A stretch of DNA of 64,000 bases from an uncultured Bacteroidaceae bacterium. Lineage in GTDB: Bacteria; Bacteroidota; Bacteroidia; Bacteroidales; Bacteroidaceae. The DNA is taken from the NCBI GenBank assembly GCA_905233765.1, contig CAJOCU010000010.1, positions 1 to 64,000 on the forward strand, in the 5' to 3' direction. A program made the translations under genes and the position numbers. The number at the start of each line of letters is the position of its first letter. Position 1 is the first letter of the stretch. Positions 17,973-28,299 of the stretch are shown one piece after another. Below the pieces are notes generated by a model. That model made no database searches. It was not told the DNA's origin and saw nothing but the letters and a program-made list of their open reading frames with translations.

Positions 17973-19304
17973 TTAAAGCGAACGTGCAAGCGTCTTGAAC
18001 TGTTCACCGCGATCTTCCATATTCTTAAAGAGGTCGAAGCTAGCACAACAAGGGGATAGGAGGATGGTGTCGCCAGGGATCGCCATGCTGTAGCAAGCAT
18101 CAATACAATCCTTCATGGAGTGTGTCTCTACCGTCGGGATTCCCAATGGGTCGAAGAACTCGTGCAACTTGCGATTGTCTACGCCGAGGAATACAAGGCC
18201 CTTGCACTTCTGCAGAACCAAATCTTTGATTGCGTTATAGTCGTTGCCTTTGTCCAGACCACCAAGGATGAGTATTGTGGGTTGCGTCATGCTCTCAAGG
18301 GCATACCAACAGGCATCAACATTCGTGGCCTTCGAGTCGTTAATAAACGTCACGCCATGCACCTTGCAGGTGAACTCCAGACGGTGCTCCACGCCTTCGA
18401 AGTCACTGAGACTTTCGCGAATGACATCGTTGGAGATACCGCTGAGGTCGGCTGCAATGCCTGCAGCGAGAGAGTTATACATGTTGTGTTTCCCGGAAAG
18501 AGCCAAAGACTCCTGCTCCATATTAAATGGTGTAGGGTGTTCGATGTGGTATTCGCCATCAGCGATATAACCAATCATTCCATCCTTCTTGATAATGCTG
18601 AAGGGGCACATACGACTCTCTATGTGGTACTTTTCCAACTCCTTAGTGATAACGGGATCCTCGTTCCAGAAAACGAAAGCGTCGTCCCTCGTCTGGTTCT
18701 GGAGGATGCGCATCTTGGAATCGGTGTATTCCTGCATCGAATTGTGATAGCGGTCCAGATGATCGGGGGTGATGTTAAGGAGAACAGCGATATTGGCACG
18801 GAAATCGTACATATTGTCCAATTGGAAACTGGACAGCTCGATGATATAGTAGGCATGCGGATCTTCTGCCACCTGCAGGGCAAGACTGTTGCCGATATTT
18901 CCTGCCAGGCCGACATCGTAGCCTGCCTTCTTGAAGATGTGATAAATGAGGCTCGTTGTGGTCGTCTTACCATTAGAGCCCGTGATGCAGATCATCTTGG
19001 AGTCTGTATAACGTCCTGCGAACTCTATCTCACTGATGATGGGGATGCTTGCAGCTTTTATTTTCTGTACCATGGGAGCTGTATCGGGAATGCCTGGACT
19101 CTTGATGATTTCACCAGCATTGAGAATCAGCTCCTCCGTGTGCTGTCCTTCTTCCCATTGGATGTGACGCACATCAAGCATCTCCTTATAATGAGGCTTT
19201 ATTTTGCCCATATCTGTGACAAAAACATCGAAGCCCTTCTTTTGCGCCAATACGGCTGCACCCACGCCGCTCTCAGCAGCGCCAAGAATAACTATTCTTT
19301 TCAT
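17973..19304 (-). CDS. murD: UDP-N-acetylmuramoyl-L-alanine--D-glutamate ligase
   Basis: 443 aa; ITGSNGKTTTTSLI, FINDSKATN. Confidence 0.95.
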   Translation of the reverse strand: MKRIVILGAAESGVGAAVLAQKKGFDVFVTDMGKIKPHYKEMLDVRHIQWEEGQHTEELILNAGEIIKSPGIPDTAPMVQKIKAASIPIISEIEFAGRYTDSKMICITGSNGKTTTTSLIYHIFKKAGYDVGLAGNIGNSLALQVAEDPHAYYIIELSSFQLDNMYDFRANIAVLLNITPDHLDRYHNSMQEYTDSKMRILQNQTRDDAFVFWNEDPVITKELEKYHIESRMCPFSIIKKDGMIGYIADGEYHIEHPTPFNMEQESLALSGKHNMYNSLAAGIAADLSGISNDVIRESLSDFEGVEHRLEFTCKVHGVTFINDSKATNVDACWYALESMTQPTILILGGLDKGNDYNAIKDLVLQKCKGLVFLGVDNRKLHEFFDPLGIPTVETHSMKDCIDACYSMAIPGDTILLSPCCASFDLFKNMEDRGEQFKTLARSL

Positions 19305-19305
19305 T

Positions 19306-20571
19306 TTATCTTATCTTTAACGTGACGATGGCCAGCGCACACATCATGATGGTGATAATCCAGAAACGGGTTGTGATCTTTGACTCCAACCAGCACCCCT
19401 TTGGCCAATTCAGCAACACACGGAAATCAGCAGGCAATTGCCCTGGCTTCACACGGAAGGTATCGTGCAGCGGAGCACGCTTGAAAAAACGGAGTTTCAA
19501 ACCACGCTTGTTTCCATAGCGTGCATAGTTGGTCTGCAGCAGTACACTCACGCTCTCGATGAAGAAGATGAAGCAGAGCAACGGCAGCAGCAACTCTTTA
19601 TGGATGATGATGGCCGTCACAGCTATAATGCCGCCAATAGCCAGAGAGCCAGTGTCGCCCATGAAAATCTGAGCGGGATAGGCATTGTACCAAAGGAAAC
19701 CTATGAGGGCGCCCACAAAGGCCATCAGAAATACCACCAATTCCTCCGATCCGGGCACAAACATAATGTTCAAGTAGGCCGCAAAATTGATGTGGGACGA
19801 GACGTAGGCCAATATGCCCAAAGCGAGACAGACGATGGCGGCATTGCCCGCACACATTCCGTCCATTCCATCGTTCATATTGGCACCATTACTAACAGCC
19901 ATAACGATGAAAACGGTTACAAATACAAATAGAATCCAGCCCGCAGCCGTGCGGCGTTTGCCAAGCCACAGGAACAGGTCAGAATATCGGAGGTTGTTGT
20001 TCTTGACGAAAGGTATGGTGGTAACCGTACTCTTTACAGGTTCACTCGTATGCGTCACTATCTCAACACCATTTTGGCGAGCTGTTGTCACATTTTCGTG
20101 CACCACCGCATCGGGGCTGAGCCACAAGACCAGTCCTATAACCAATCCCAGAACAGCCTGTCCCACCAACTTAAAAAGAGGACGAATGCCATCCTTTCCC
20201 TTGGTCATTTTCGTGTAGTCATCCCAGAAACCCAACAGCCCTAGCCACAGGGTAGTACCAATCATGAGCAAAAGGTAGATGTTACGCAGACGGCCGAAAA
20301 GCAATACAGGTATCAAGGTCGCAACAATGATAATGACGCCGCCCATCGTGGGAACACCTTTCTTCTCCACTCCATAGGGATCAATGCTGGCATCACGCTG
20401 TTCCTCATTCAGGTTGCGGCGCTTCATATATTTTATAAACCATTCACCGAACCATGCCGAGATGACCAGTGAGAGGACCAATGTGAGGATCGCGCGGAAG
20501 GAGATATAACTCCACATGTGAGCTCCGGAAATGCCGAATGAGCCAAGATAACGGAAAAGGTAGTAGAGCAT
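19306..20571 (-). CDS. mraY: Phospho-MurNAc-pentapeptide transferase
   Basis: 421 aa; GVPTMGGVIII, NDGMDGMCAG, GDTGSLAIGG. Confidence 0.96.
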   Translation of the reverse strand: MLYYLFRYLGSFGISGAHMWSYISFRAILTLVLSLVISAWFGEWFIKYMKRRNLNEEQRDASIDPYGVEKKGVPTMGGVIIIVATLIPVLLFGRLRNIYLLLMIGTTLWLGLLGFWDDYTKMTKGKDGIRPLFKLVGQAVLGLVIGLVLWLSPDAVVHENVTTARQNGVEIVTHTSEPVKSTVTTIPFVKNNNLRYSDLFLWLGKRRTAAGWILFVFVTVFIVMAVSNGANMNDGMDGMCAGNAAIVCLALGILAYVSSHINFAAYLNIMFVPGSEELVVFLMAFVGALIGFLWYNAYPAQIFMGDTGSLAIGGIIAVTAIIIHKELLLPLLCFIFFIESVSVLLQTNYARYGNKRGLKLRFFKRAPLHDTFRVKPGQLPADFRVLLNWPKGCWLESKITTRFWIITIMMCALAIVTLKIR

Positions 20572-20632
20572 TATTTAATAAAATGTATGATGGACAATGT
20601 TAAATGGACAATGTAGTATATTGATGAATGGG

Positions 20633-22084
20633 TTAGAGGCCGAAGGCTTCGCGGACTACTTCATGGTCATCGAAATGGTGCTTAACACCCTTCACATCCT
20701 GATAGTCCTCATGACCCTTACCTGCTATGAGAATGACATCGCCAGGCTGAGCCATCATACAGGCTGTGCGGATGGCTTCGCGCCGATCCACAATACTGAT
20801 TACCTTGCGCATATCTGCGGGCGTAAGGCCAGCAAGCATATCATTGATAATGTCCTGCGGTTCTTCGAAGCGGGGATTGTCTGACGTGATGATAACACGG
20901 TCTGAGGCGCGTACTACAGATTGTGCCATCAATGGGCGCTTACCTTTGTCGCGGTTTCCACCAGCACCACAAACGGTGATGCACTGACCGGGCTTTTTCA
21001 ATATCTCGTTGATTGTGGACAAAACATTGTCAAGAGCATCGGGCGTATGAGCATAATCCACAATGGCAGTGACACCTTCACGAGAGCGGATGGTCTCGAA
21101 ACGACCGTTAACGGGTTTCAGTGAACTCAGAACGACCAACACATCCTCTGGTCTCTTACCCATGCAGACGGCTGCACCATAGACCGCCAAGAGATTGGAC
21201 ACATTGAATCTTCCTATGAATTGGACAAAAACTTCCGTCCCGTTTATCTCAAGGGTCATACCATCAAAACCTTCTTCCAATATGCGGGCACGGAAGTCGG
21301 CCATAGAGCGTAGGGAGTAGGTCTTCACCTGTGCACGGGTGTTCTGTGTCATGAAGAGACCATTCTTATCATCGGCGTTCGTGACCACAAAAGCATCCTT
21401 GGGGAGATAATCAAAGAAAGCCTTCTTGGCATCTCGATAAGCTTCGACTGTCTTATGATAATCTAAATGATCGCGCGTGAGGTTGGTGAAGAGCCCCCCT
21501 TTGAACTTGAGCCCACCGATGCGATGCTGGGCAACGCTATGAGAACTTACCTCCATGAATGCATAACGGCAGCCCTCATCGGCCATGCGTCCCAGCAAAC
21601 GGTTGAGTGTGATGGGGTCTGGGGTCGTGTGTTCGGTGGGAATGGGGGTTCCGTCAATATAGTTGCAGACCGTGGAGCATAGGCCGCATTTATATCCAAA
21701 CTGACGGAACATCTGATACAATAAGGTAGCGATGGTGGTCTTGCCATTGGTTCCTGTAACCCCGATGAGATCAAGCTTTTCCGTAGGATCGCCAAAGAAG
21801 TGGTGTGCCAGCGGACCCACAGCCTGCTCACTATCTGCAACCGAGACATAGGTGACCCCTTCAGAACATGTTTCGGGCAACGACTGGCAAACAATGGCAA
21901 CAGCACCCTGCTCGATAGCTTTGGGAATAAAAGCGTGACCATCGACCTGCGTACCAGGGACTGCAATAAACAGATGCCCGGGCTTCACCTGACGGGAGTC
22001 AATGGCAATGTCAGCGATATTAATACCCGGATTCCCCTTTATATCCAAGGGGGTAATGACTTGGATAAGTTCTGAAAGTTTCAT
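20633..22084 (-). CDS. murE: UDP-MurNAc-tripeptide synthetase
   Basis: 483 aa; [27 protein letters not shown]. Confidence 0.95.
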   Translation of the reverse strand: MKLSELIQVITPLDIKGNPGINIADIAIDSRQVKPGHLFIAVPGTQVDGHAFIPKAIEQGAVAIVCQSLPETCSEGVTYVSVADSEQAVGPLAHHFFGDPTEKLDLIGVTGTNGKTTIATLLYQMFRQFGYKCGLCSTVCNYIDGTPIPTEHTTPDPITLNRLLGRMADEGCRYAFMEVSSHSVAQHRIGGLKFKGGLFTNLTRDHLDYHKTVEAYRDAKKAFFDYLPKDAFVVTNADDKNGLFMTQNTRAQVKTYSLRSMADFRARILEEGFDGMTLEINGTEVFVQFIGRFNVSNLLAVYGAAVCMGKRPEDVLVVLSSLKPVNGRFETIRSREGVTAIVDYAHTPDALDNVLSTINEILKKPGQCITVCGAGGNRDKGKRPLMAQSVVRASDRVIITSDNPRFEEPQDIINDMLAGLTPADMRKVISIVDRREAIRTACMMAQPGDVILIAGKGHEDYQDVKGVKHHFDDHEVVREAFGL

Positions 22085-22126
22085 GTGGCCCTATATTTTG
22101 TTATTCATTTTTAACTTTTCACTCTT

Positions 22127-24208
22127 CTACATTCCCAGTGTCAGCGTGACAGTTTCTCCCTCTGCCACTTTCGTCCCAACAGGAATATTCTGTTTCTGAA
22201 TCTGGCCCCGTCCCTGTAAACGGACCTTCAGGCCTAGTTTCTCCAGAAGAGCAACACCGTCGCGGACACCGAGTCCAACCACATCAGGCATCACTCCCTT
22301 CTCAAGGAGAGGAGGCTCTACTGCCTCTGGAACATCAAAGACCGAGGTGCTGTCGGCAGCTTCATCAGCGTTGCGGAAGATACCTTTTGCCATCACATAC
22401 TGCGCCAACTCTGAAAAGACCGGTCCACATTGTCCACCACCCGAGGCCGGCAAACCGCTCTTTTTGATGCAAACAATACAAGAATATTTCGGAGCCTCAG
22501 AAGGATAGAAGCCACAAAAACTGACCATGTAACGGGCTGGAGATCCATGATAACTACCGTGTTCATCGGCTACCTGAGCCGTTCCTGTCTTACCGCAAAC
22601 CTTGAACTGCTTACAGCCGGCTTTCTTACCCAAGCCCGTCTTATCGTTGACTACACGTTCCAATATCTCATGGATATCCTTCAGCGTGCTAGGCTTGCAG
22701 ATATGCTCCTTCACCACTTCTACAGGAAACTCCTTAAGGGTCACACCGTCCTTCTGTATCTCACGTACAAAACGGGGTTTCACCATGCGGCCATTGTTGG
22801 CGATGGCATTATAGAATGTCAGTGTATAGATCGGAGGTATCTGCGTCTCATAACCAATACTCATCCACGCCAGAGCGGTCTTGCTCCAGTTGCTGCCATC
22901 GGACTTCGGACGTCGCACACGAGGAAAGCCCTGTCCCTGAAAGGGGAGCGTGAACGGCACTCCAACGCCCTCACGGTAGAGCCCATCGACATATTTCTCG
23001 GGATGATTAAAGTAGTGCTCATCTATGATACGGCTCACGCCCACATTCGATGAGAACATTAGACATTCATCAACAGAGATGCGACGGCCGTAGCCACCCT
23101 TGCGCCAGTTGTGGTCCTTCATCACACGCCCATGCATCAAGTACTGCCCATTACCCACCTGCACGCTATCCTTACGCGTCACCATGCCATCCTCGAGAGC
23201 CACCATTATGGAAGCCGTCTTGAAGGTGGAGCCCGGCTCCCATAAGTCAGTGATAGCATTGTTCTTTACCTCTGAATAATAATAGTTGCCAGGCGTTCCC
23301 AGTCGGGTCATATTGGCAATTGCCTTCACATCGCCAGTGGCCACCTCCATCAACACTACAACGCCTATTTCGCCGTTGACCTCCTGCAACTTGCGCACAA
23401 GAATCTTCTCTGCAGCATCTTGCATTCCCACATCAATGGTGGAAATGATATCAAGGCCGTTTATAGGTTCCACATCGGTGCGGTCAGTCCACTGTTTACG
23501 AACTTTCTCACGATGCATCTTTCCATTCACGCCACGAAGGATACTGTCGTAGGCAAGTTCCAAGCCATTCATCGCAGAATCGCACGACGACACCAATGAC
23601 CCTAATGTTCGTGTGGCCATATTCCCATAAGGTTTCTGTCGCTGGGGTATCTCTTCACCGTACATACCAGACCAGTTACGACCCATACGGACATACGGTA
23701 ACTTCAGGAACTCGCGGTATTGGATATAGGAGGCATTGCGAGCTAGAACGAACGTACGTTGGCATTTGGCCTTGCTATTTTCACGTGCCTTGGCATTCTT
23801 GTATGCCTTCATCAGAAGATCCTTATATTCCTTTACACTTTTCTTGGGGAACAACTGATTCAGTCCAATGCACAAGCTATCAAGTTCCCGTATGAAGGTA
23901 GTATCACGCCGCAGACGGTGTTTGCGCTCTGCAACACTGTCATTACGGTCCACAACAACAAGATCTGCATACAACGTGTAGATGGGCATTGAGCCTACCA
24001 ACAACTGTCCATCAGCCGAATAAATATTACCCCTGACAGCCGGGATGTCCTTCTGACGGGAAGCCAAGCGCTCACGAACCGTCTCCCAGTAAGACTGCTC
24101 GAAAAACATGGAATAGCCGGCCCTGAAAATAACGGCTACGCCGACCAATGTCAACAAGATGATGACAAAAGTGTAGCGGGGGATGATATGTTTATGATCA
24201 AATTTCAT
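22127..24208 (-). CDS. ftsI: Penicillin-binding protein (FtsI/PBP3-like) with C-terminal PASTA
   Basis: 693 aa; transpeptidase motifs STFK, SSN, KTGTA; PDVVGLGVRDGVALLEKLGL PASTA. Confidence 0.93.
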   Translation of the reverse strand: MKFDHKHIIPRYTFVIILLTLVGVAVIFRAGYSMFFEQSYWETVRERLASRQKDIPAVRGNIYSADGQLLVGSMPIYTLYADLVVVDRNDSVAERKHRLRRDTTFIRELDSLCIGLNQLFPKKSVKEYKDLLMKAYKNAKARENSKAKCQRTFVLARNASYIQYREFLKLPYVRMGRNWSGMYGEEIPQRQKPYGNMATRTLGSLVSSCDSAMNGLELAYDSILRGVNGKMHREKVRKQWTDRTDVEPINGLDIISTIDVGMQDAAEKILVRKLQEVNGEIGVVVLMEVATGDVKAIANMTRLGTPGNYYYSEVKNNAITDLWEPGSTFKTASIMVALEDGMVTRKDSVQVGNGQYLMHGRVMKDHNWRKGGYGRRISVDECLMFSSNVGVSRIIDEHYFNHPEKYVDGLYREGVGVPFTLPFQGQGFPRVRRPKSDGSNWSKTALAWMSIGYETQIPPIYTLTFYNAIANNGRMVKPRFVREIQKDGVTLKEFPVEVVKEHICKPSTLKDIHEILERVVNDKTGLGKKAGCKQFKVCGKTGTAQVADEHGSYHGSPARYMVSFCGFYPSEAPKYSCIVCIKKSGLPASGGGQCGPVFSELAQYVMAKGIFRNADEAADSTSVFDVPEAVEPPLLEKGVMPDVVGLGVRDGVALLEKLGLKVRLQGRGQIQKQNIPVGTKVAEGETVTLTLGM

Positions 24209-24263
24209 GACTCCTTGTTTTCTCTTTTTTTCACTTGATGGACCTCTTTCTCTCTTTCTGTTT

Positions 24264-24806
24264 TCACTCCTTCACTCGAATAATGAACGGGGGATCTGTG
24301 GCACTCTTCAGGAGACTGTCCCCAAGTAGCTTCAGCTTGCGTTCTATGCTGCTCTGCCGACTTTTCATCGTCAATTCCGCATACTGTGTCAGCGCATAGT
24401 TCTTCTTTTCGATTAATTCATGTCGCAAGTCTTCCTCCTCCAATATTTCCTGCTGGGCTGCATAACGATTAGAGATATAGAAGATTCCTAGCAGCACCAA
24501 AAGCAAGATGAACCAGATATTCTTACGTAAGAAACTTCCCAAAAGATAGTCCCCTCCAAGAATCTCACGCAAGGTCAACTGTGGAAGATCCTCTGACGAG
24601 AACAAACGCCATGCTGAACGACGTCCCTCGCGCACGTCCCCTTCTACAACGGCTTCGGGAATATCTTCAGGGATATCCTCGGCCATTGCATCATCGCCAT
24701 CAGTGTCGTCGGCCGCCCGCTCGGCAGTCGCGACGTTTTCCTCCTCCTCAAGGTTGGTGACGACCAAGCGCACGTCGTCTTGGGGTACTTCTTCTTTACG
24801 CTTCAT
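24264..24806 (-). CDS. FtsL-like small division protein
   Basis: 180 aa with one TM and coiled-coil-like segment, between ftsI and rsmH. Confidence 0.75.
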   Translation of the reverse strand: MKRKEEVPQDDVRLVVTNLEEEENVATAERAADDTDGDDAMAEDIPEDIPEAVVEGDVREGRRSAWRLFSSEDLPQLTLREILGGDYLLGSFLRKNIWFILLLVLLGIFYISNRYAAQQEILEEEDLRHELIEKKNYALTQYAELTMKSRQSSIERKLKLLGDSLLKSATDPPFIIRVKE

Positions 24807-24914
24807 GAGAACTCCACTATTTACCTTTATATTTTATGAGAGGCTTTTCTACTCCTATTTTCCTTGACCTCTCTGACTCCTTATTTTCTACGATACTTTC
24901 TTCTGAGACGATCC

Positions 24915-25838
24915 TCACAACTTCTCTGCAATGCGCAGACGAGCACTACGACCCCGTGGGTTACGTTGTATCTCTTCCTCATCAGCCACGATGGGCTTTC
25001 CGATTAGCTTGAAGGGGGCTTTGCTACGTCCGTAGATATCTTGCACCACCTGTCCTTCGACATTGCCTGCCCGCATTAAATTTTTCACGATACGATCCTC
25101 TAGGGAATGATAGGCTATGACCACCAGTCTTCCTCCGGGACGAAGCAAATCAACCGCAGCAGTGAGCATCTGGCGTAAGGCCTCCATTTCTCCGTTCACC
25201 TCGATACGCAATGCCTGAAAGGCACGTGCCAAATCTTTCTTCTCGCGGTCGCGTCCCATTAAGGGCGACAAGACTTCTGTCAACTGCGATGTCGTCTCAA
25301 TGGCGCTGATTGTGCGGACCTTTGTGATGGCAGCCGCCATACGTGTAGCCTGATGTAGCTCTCCGTAGAGTCGGAAGATCGAGGTCAACTGTTCGGCAGA
25401 ATAACCATTGATAACATCTGCTGCTGTGAAATGTGCCGACTGGTTCATTCTCATGTCCAGCGGCGCATCAGCCCTAAAACTAAAACCACGCTCGGCAGCA
25501 TCCAAATGATGGCTCGACACACCAAGGTCAGCTAAGATTCCATCAACACCCTCAACATCGAAATAGCGCATCCAATTACGCATGAAACGAAAGTTGGAAC
25601 GCACGAGTGTCCAGTTACGGCCATTGGGAAGCTCCTCTCGCATTGATGAACATTTCTCTATGGCATCTGCATCCTGATCGAAACTGAACAAACGCCCATC
25701 ATTCAGGAACGAGAGAATGGCCTGGCTATGACCGCCGCCACCCAATGTCACATCCACGTATGTCCCATCACGCTTGATGTTTAGCCCCTCCAGCGCAGGC
25801 TGTAAAAGCACAGGGATGTGATAAGAGCCGGTTTCCAT
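24915..25838 (-). CDS. rsmH: 16S rRNA (cytosine(1402)-N(4))-methyltransferase
   Basis: HIPVLLQPALEGLNIKRDGTYVDVTLGGGGHS; start moved to the second Met because the first codons lie on a TACCTTTG promoter box. Confidence 0.93.
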   Translation of the reverse strand: METGSYHIPVLLQPALEGLNIKRDGTYVDVTLGGGGHSQAILSFLNDGRLFSFDQDADAIEKCSSMREELPNGRNWTLVRSNFRFMRNWMRYFDVEGVDGILADLGVSSHHLDAAERGFSFRADAPLDMRMNQSAHFTAADVINGYSAEQLTSIFRLYGELHQATRMAAAITKVRTISAIETTSQLTEVLSPLMGRDREKKDLARAFQALRIEVNGEMEALRQMLTAAVDLLRPGGRLVVIAYHSLEDRIVKNLMRAGNVEGQVVQDIYGRSKAPFKLIGKPIVADEEEIQRNPRGRSARLRIAEKL

Positions 25839-25842
25839 GGCG

Positions 25843-25850
25843 CAAAGGTA
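25843..25850 (-). promoter_or_regulatory. -7 box TACCTTTG 4 nt upstream of the rsmH internal ATG
   Basis: Minus strand reads TACCTTTGCGCCATGG. Confidence 0.55.
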
Positions 25851-26119
25851 CATATTTTATTTGTTACCTGCATCATCCTTTTTCAATTATTTTTGAAAAA
25901 AATTATAATTTATTGTTTATTAGCACACTTATCGATTCAAGCTTTGCTTTAACTCAAATTCCATAATTCTTCCATATTTGTTTATTCATTAGTTTATATT
26001 CCTCGCTTTATGTGTTTTTCTAATCTCAAAGCGAATCTTTTTTGCCCGATAATTTGGCCAAGAGAAAAAAAACATCTACCTTTGCCCCAAATTCGCGCGC
26101 ATAGAGCGCCCGCGTTATC

Positions 26120-26476
26120 ATGAATAAGAACTTGAGGAACCTTCTTTTCGGCATTATAGTCATTGCCCTTGCTGCAATCCTCCCTATGAGGATGACGGCA
26201 CAGGTTCAGCGGACAGATACTCTGACCCGCCAGCCTGCAATGACGCAACGGGAATCTGAAGTACATCCTCGCATGATGACCAGTCCTCTGCCAGTAAGCA
26301 TTCGACAGCAAGGGCGTCAGCTATGTGTACAGAGCCGCTATAACCAATTATTGCCGGTCTATACAGAAAGTGGAACATTCTACACCGCATACCGTTTGTC
26401 TAAAGGCACTAATTGGCTTACGGGTCTCCCCAAGGGAAGCTATCTGATCAACAATCGCAAGTTCACCATTTATTGA
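26120..26476 (+). CDS. Hypothetical secreted protein
   Basis: 118 aa with signal peptide; TACCTTTG box at 26077-26084. Confidence 0.6.
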   Translation: MNKNLRNLLFGIIVIALAAILPMRMTAQVQRTDTLTRQPAMTQRESEVHPRMMTSPLPVSIRQQGRQLCVQSRYNQLLPVYTESGTFYTAYRLSKGTNWLTGLPKGSYLINNRKFTIY

Positions 26477-26484
26477 ACGCACGC

Positions 26485-27294
26485 ATGTCTGAGTCAGAGA
26501 ACAACGAATTGACCATCAACCTTGAGCGCATTATTCGCGAGCGAGCCGGAAATCACGTGCCAGGCTTTATAATTCGCTGGCTGAAGCGGTTTGTTCACGA
26601 AGACTTTATCAACGAGTTTCTCAAGCGCGGTTATGAAGGTGTGGAATTCTGTGAAAAGACCATTGAGTATCTTAATGTGCGTTTGACTGTAGAGGGTGTC
26701 GATGCACTACCTGCAAATGGCCATTACACCTTTGTCTCTAATCACCCACTAGGCGCCATTGACGGAGTCACCCTTGGCGGCATCATCGGTCGCAAGTACA
26801 ACGGGCGTGTAAAATACCTCGTCAATGACCTGCTGATGAACCTAAAAGGGTTGGCTCCTCTTTGCATACCAATTAATAAATTGGGAAGCCAATCACGTAA
26901 CCTTCCAGGGCAAGTCGATGCGGCATTTAGCGGTGATAACCATGTCATCCTTTTCCCCGCTGGTCTCTGTTCCCGTCTCATTGATGGCAAGATTCGCGAC
27001 CTCCCATGGGGAAAGGCATTCGTTCAGAAGAGTGTTCAATATCACCGAGATGTCATCCCTGTCCATTTCATCGCACAAAACTCACCCCGCTTTTATCGTG
27101 TTGCACGATGGTGCCAGCGGTTGGGCATCAAGTTCAACCTGGCTATGCTCCTGTTACCTGACGAGATGTACCGTTCGCGCGGGCAACATTTCACGGTGCG
27201 TTTCGGGAAGCCCATACCTTGGCAGACCTTCGACCGCTCACGGCGCCCCGCCGAATGGGCGCAATGGGTACAGGACGAGGTGTATAAACTTTAA
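26485..27294 (+). CDS. PlsC-like lysophospholipid acyltransferase (candidate glycine-lipid O-acyltransferase)
   Basis: Trimmed to MSESENNELT; FVSNHPLGAIDGVTLGGI, LFPAGLCSR; adjacent to the GNAT-type acyltransferase. Confidence 0.75.
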   Translation: MSESENNELTINLERIIRERAGNHVPGFIIRWLKRFVHEDFINEFLKRGYEGVEFCEKTIEYLNVRLTVEGVDALPANGHYTFVSNHPLGAIDGVTLGGIIGRKYNGRVKYLVNDLLMNLKGLAPLCIPINKLGSQSRNLPGQVDAAFSGDNHVILFPAGLCSRLIDGKIRDLPWGKAFVQKSVQYHRDVIPVHFIAQNSPRFYRVARWCQRLGIKFNLAMLLLPDEMYRSRGQHFTVRFGKPIPWQTFDRSRRPAEWAQWVQDEVYKL

Positions 27295-27319
27295 GTTGTC
27301 GAGTTGATAGTTAAAACAT

Positions 27320-28297
27320 ATGGAAGAGATCATTGCCCCGATTCCAGTTGATGTCCTTAAAAGCGAGCTTACGCAGGACAAACGATTAAGGTTCACCAAC
27401 AAGAGCCACAACGAAGTGTATGTCGTTACCTGGCAGAATGCGCCTAATTTGCTACGCGAGATTGGTCGTCTCCGCGAGATAGCCTTTCGCGCAGCTGGCG
27501 GCGGTACGGGTAAGCCCCTTGATCTTGACGAGTTCGACACGATGGAGAACCCATACAAGCAACTCATTGTTTGGGATCCCGAGGAGGAGAAGATTCTGGG
27601 TGGTTACCGTTACCTGCTTGGCACCGAGGCACAGTTCGACTCAGAGGGTCAGCCCATTCTCGCCACCTCACATATGTTCCATTTCTCCCAGCGCTTCATC
27701 AACGACTACCTGCCCTACACCATCGAATTGGGCCGCAGCTGGGTGACTTTAGAATATCAAAGTACACGCGCCGGGGCAAAAGCCTTATTCGCCCTCGACA
27801 ACCTATGGGATGGCTTAGGTGCCCTGACGGTGGTGATGCCCAATGTCCGTTACCTCTTCGGCAAGATGACGATGTACCCCAGCTATGATCGACAGGCACG
27901 CGACATGATACTCTTTTTTCTGCAGAAGCATTTTGCCGATTCCGACAAGCTGATTATCCCGATGAAGCCATTGGAAATTGATGCAGACCGTGAAACCTTA
28001 GCAGCACTCTTCCACGAAGACAATTTCAAAGCTGACTATCGTATTCTGAATCGCGAAGTGCGGCTACGCGGCTACGACATCCCCCCCCTCGTGAATGCAT
28101 ACATGGGCCTTTCACCCACGATGAAGATGTTTGGCACCGCCATCAACTACGGCTTTGGCGACGTTGAGGAAACGGGCATCCTCATTGCTGTGGATGAGAT
28201 TCTTGATGAGAAACGCATCCGCCATATCGACAGTTTCGCCCGGGAACATCCTGAAGCCATAGCTCCCACGAGTGGTGCCAATCAAGTCATCTCCTGA
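27320..28297 (+). CDS. OlsB/GNAT-like N-acyltransferase (candidate glycine-lipid N-acyltransferase)
   Basis: 325 aa; LREIGRLREIAFRAAGGGTGKPLDLDEFD...YIELGRSWV-type sequence of the OlsB/hemolysin family. Confidence 0.75.
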   Translation: MEEIIAPIPVDVLKSELTQDKRLRFTNKSHNEVYVVTWQNAPNLLREIGRLREIAFRAAGGGTGKPLDLDEFDTMENPYKQLIVWDPEEEKILGGYRYLLGTEAQFDSEGQPILATSHMFHFSQRFINDYLPYTIELGRSWVTLEYQSTRAGAKALFALDNLWDGLGALTVVMPNVRYLFGKMTMYPSYDRQARDMILFFLQKHFADSDKLIIPMKPLEIDADRETLAALFHEDNFKADYRILNREVRLRGYDIPPLVNAYMGLSPTMKMFGTAINYGFGDVEETGILIAVDEILDEKRIRHIDSFAREHPEAIAPTSGANQVIS

Positions 28298-28299
28298 TT

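Noticed and set aside
18120-19325. 401-aa ORF opposite murD
   Set aside because: Antisense shadow ORF; murD motifs are unambiguous.
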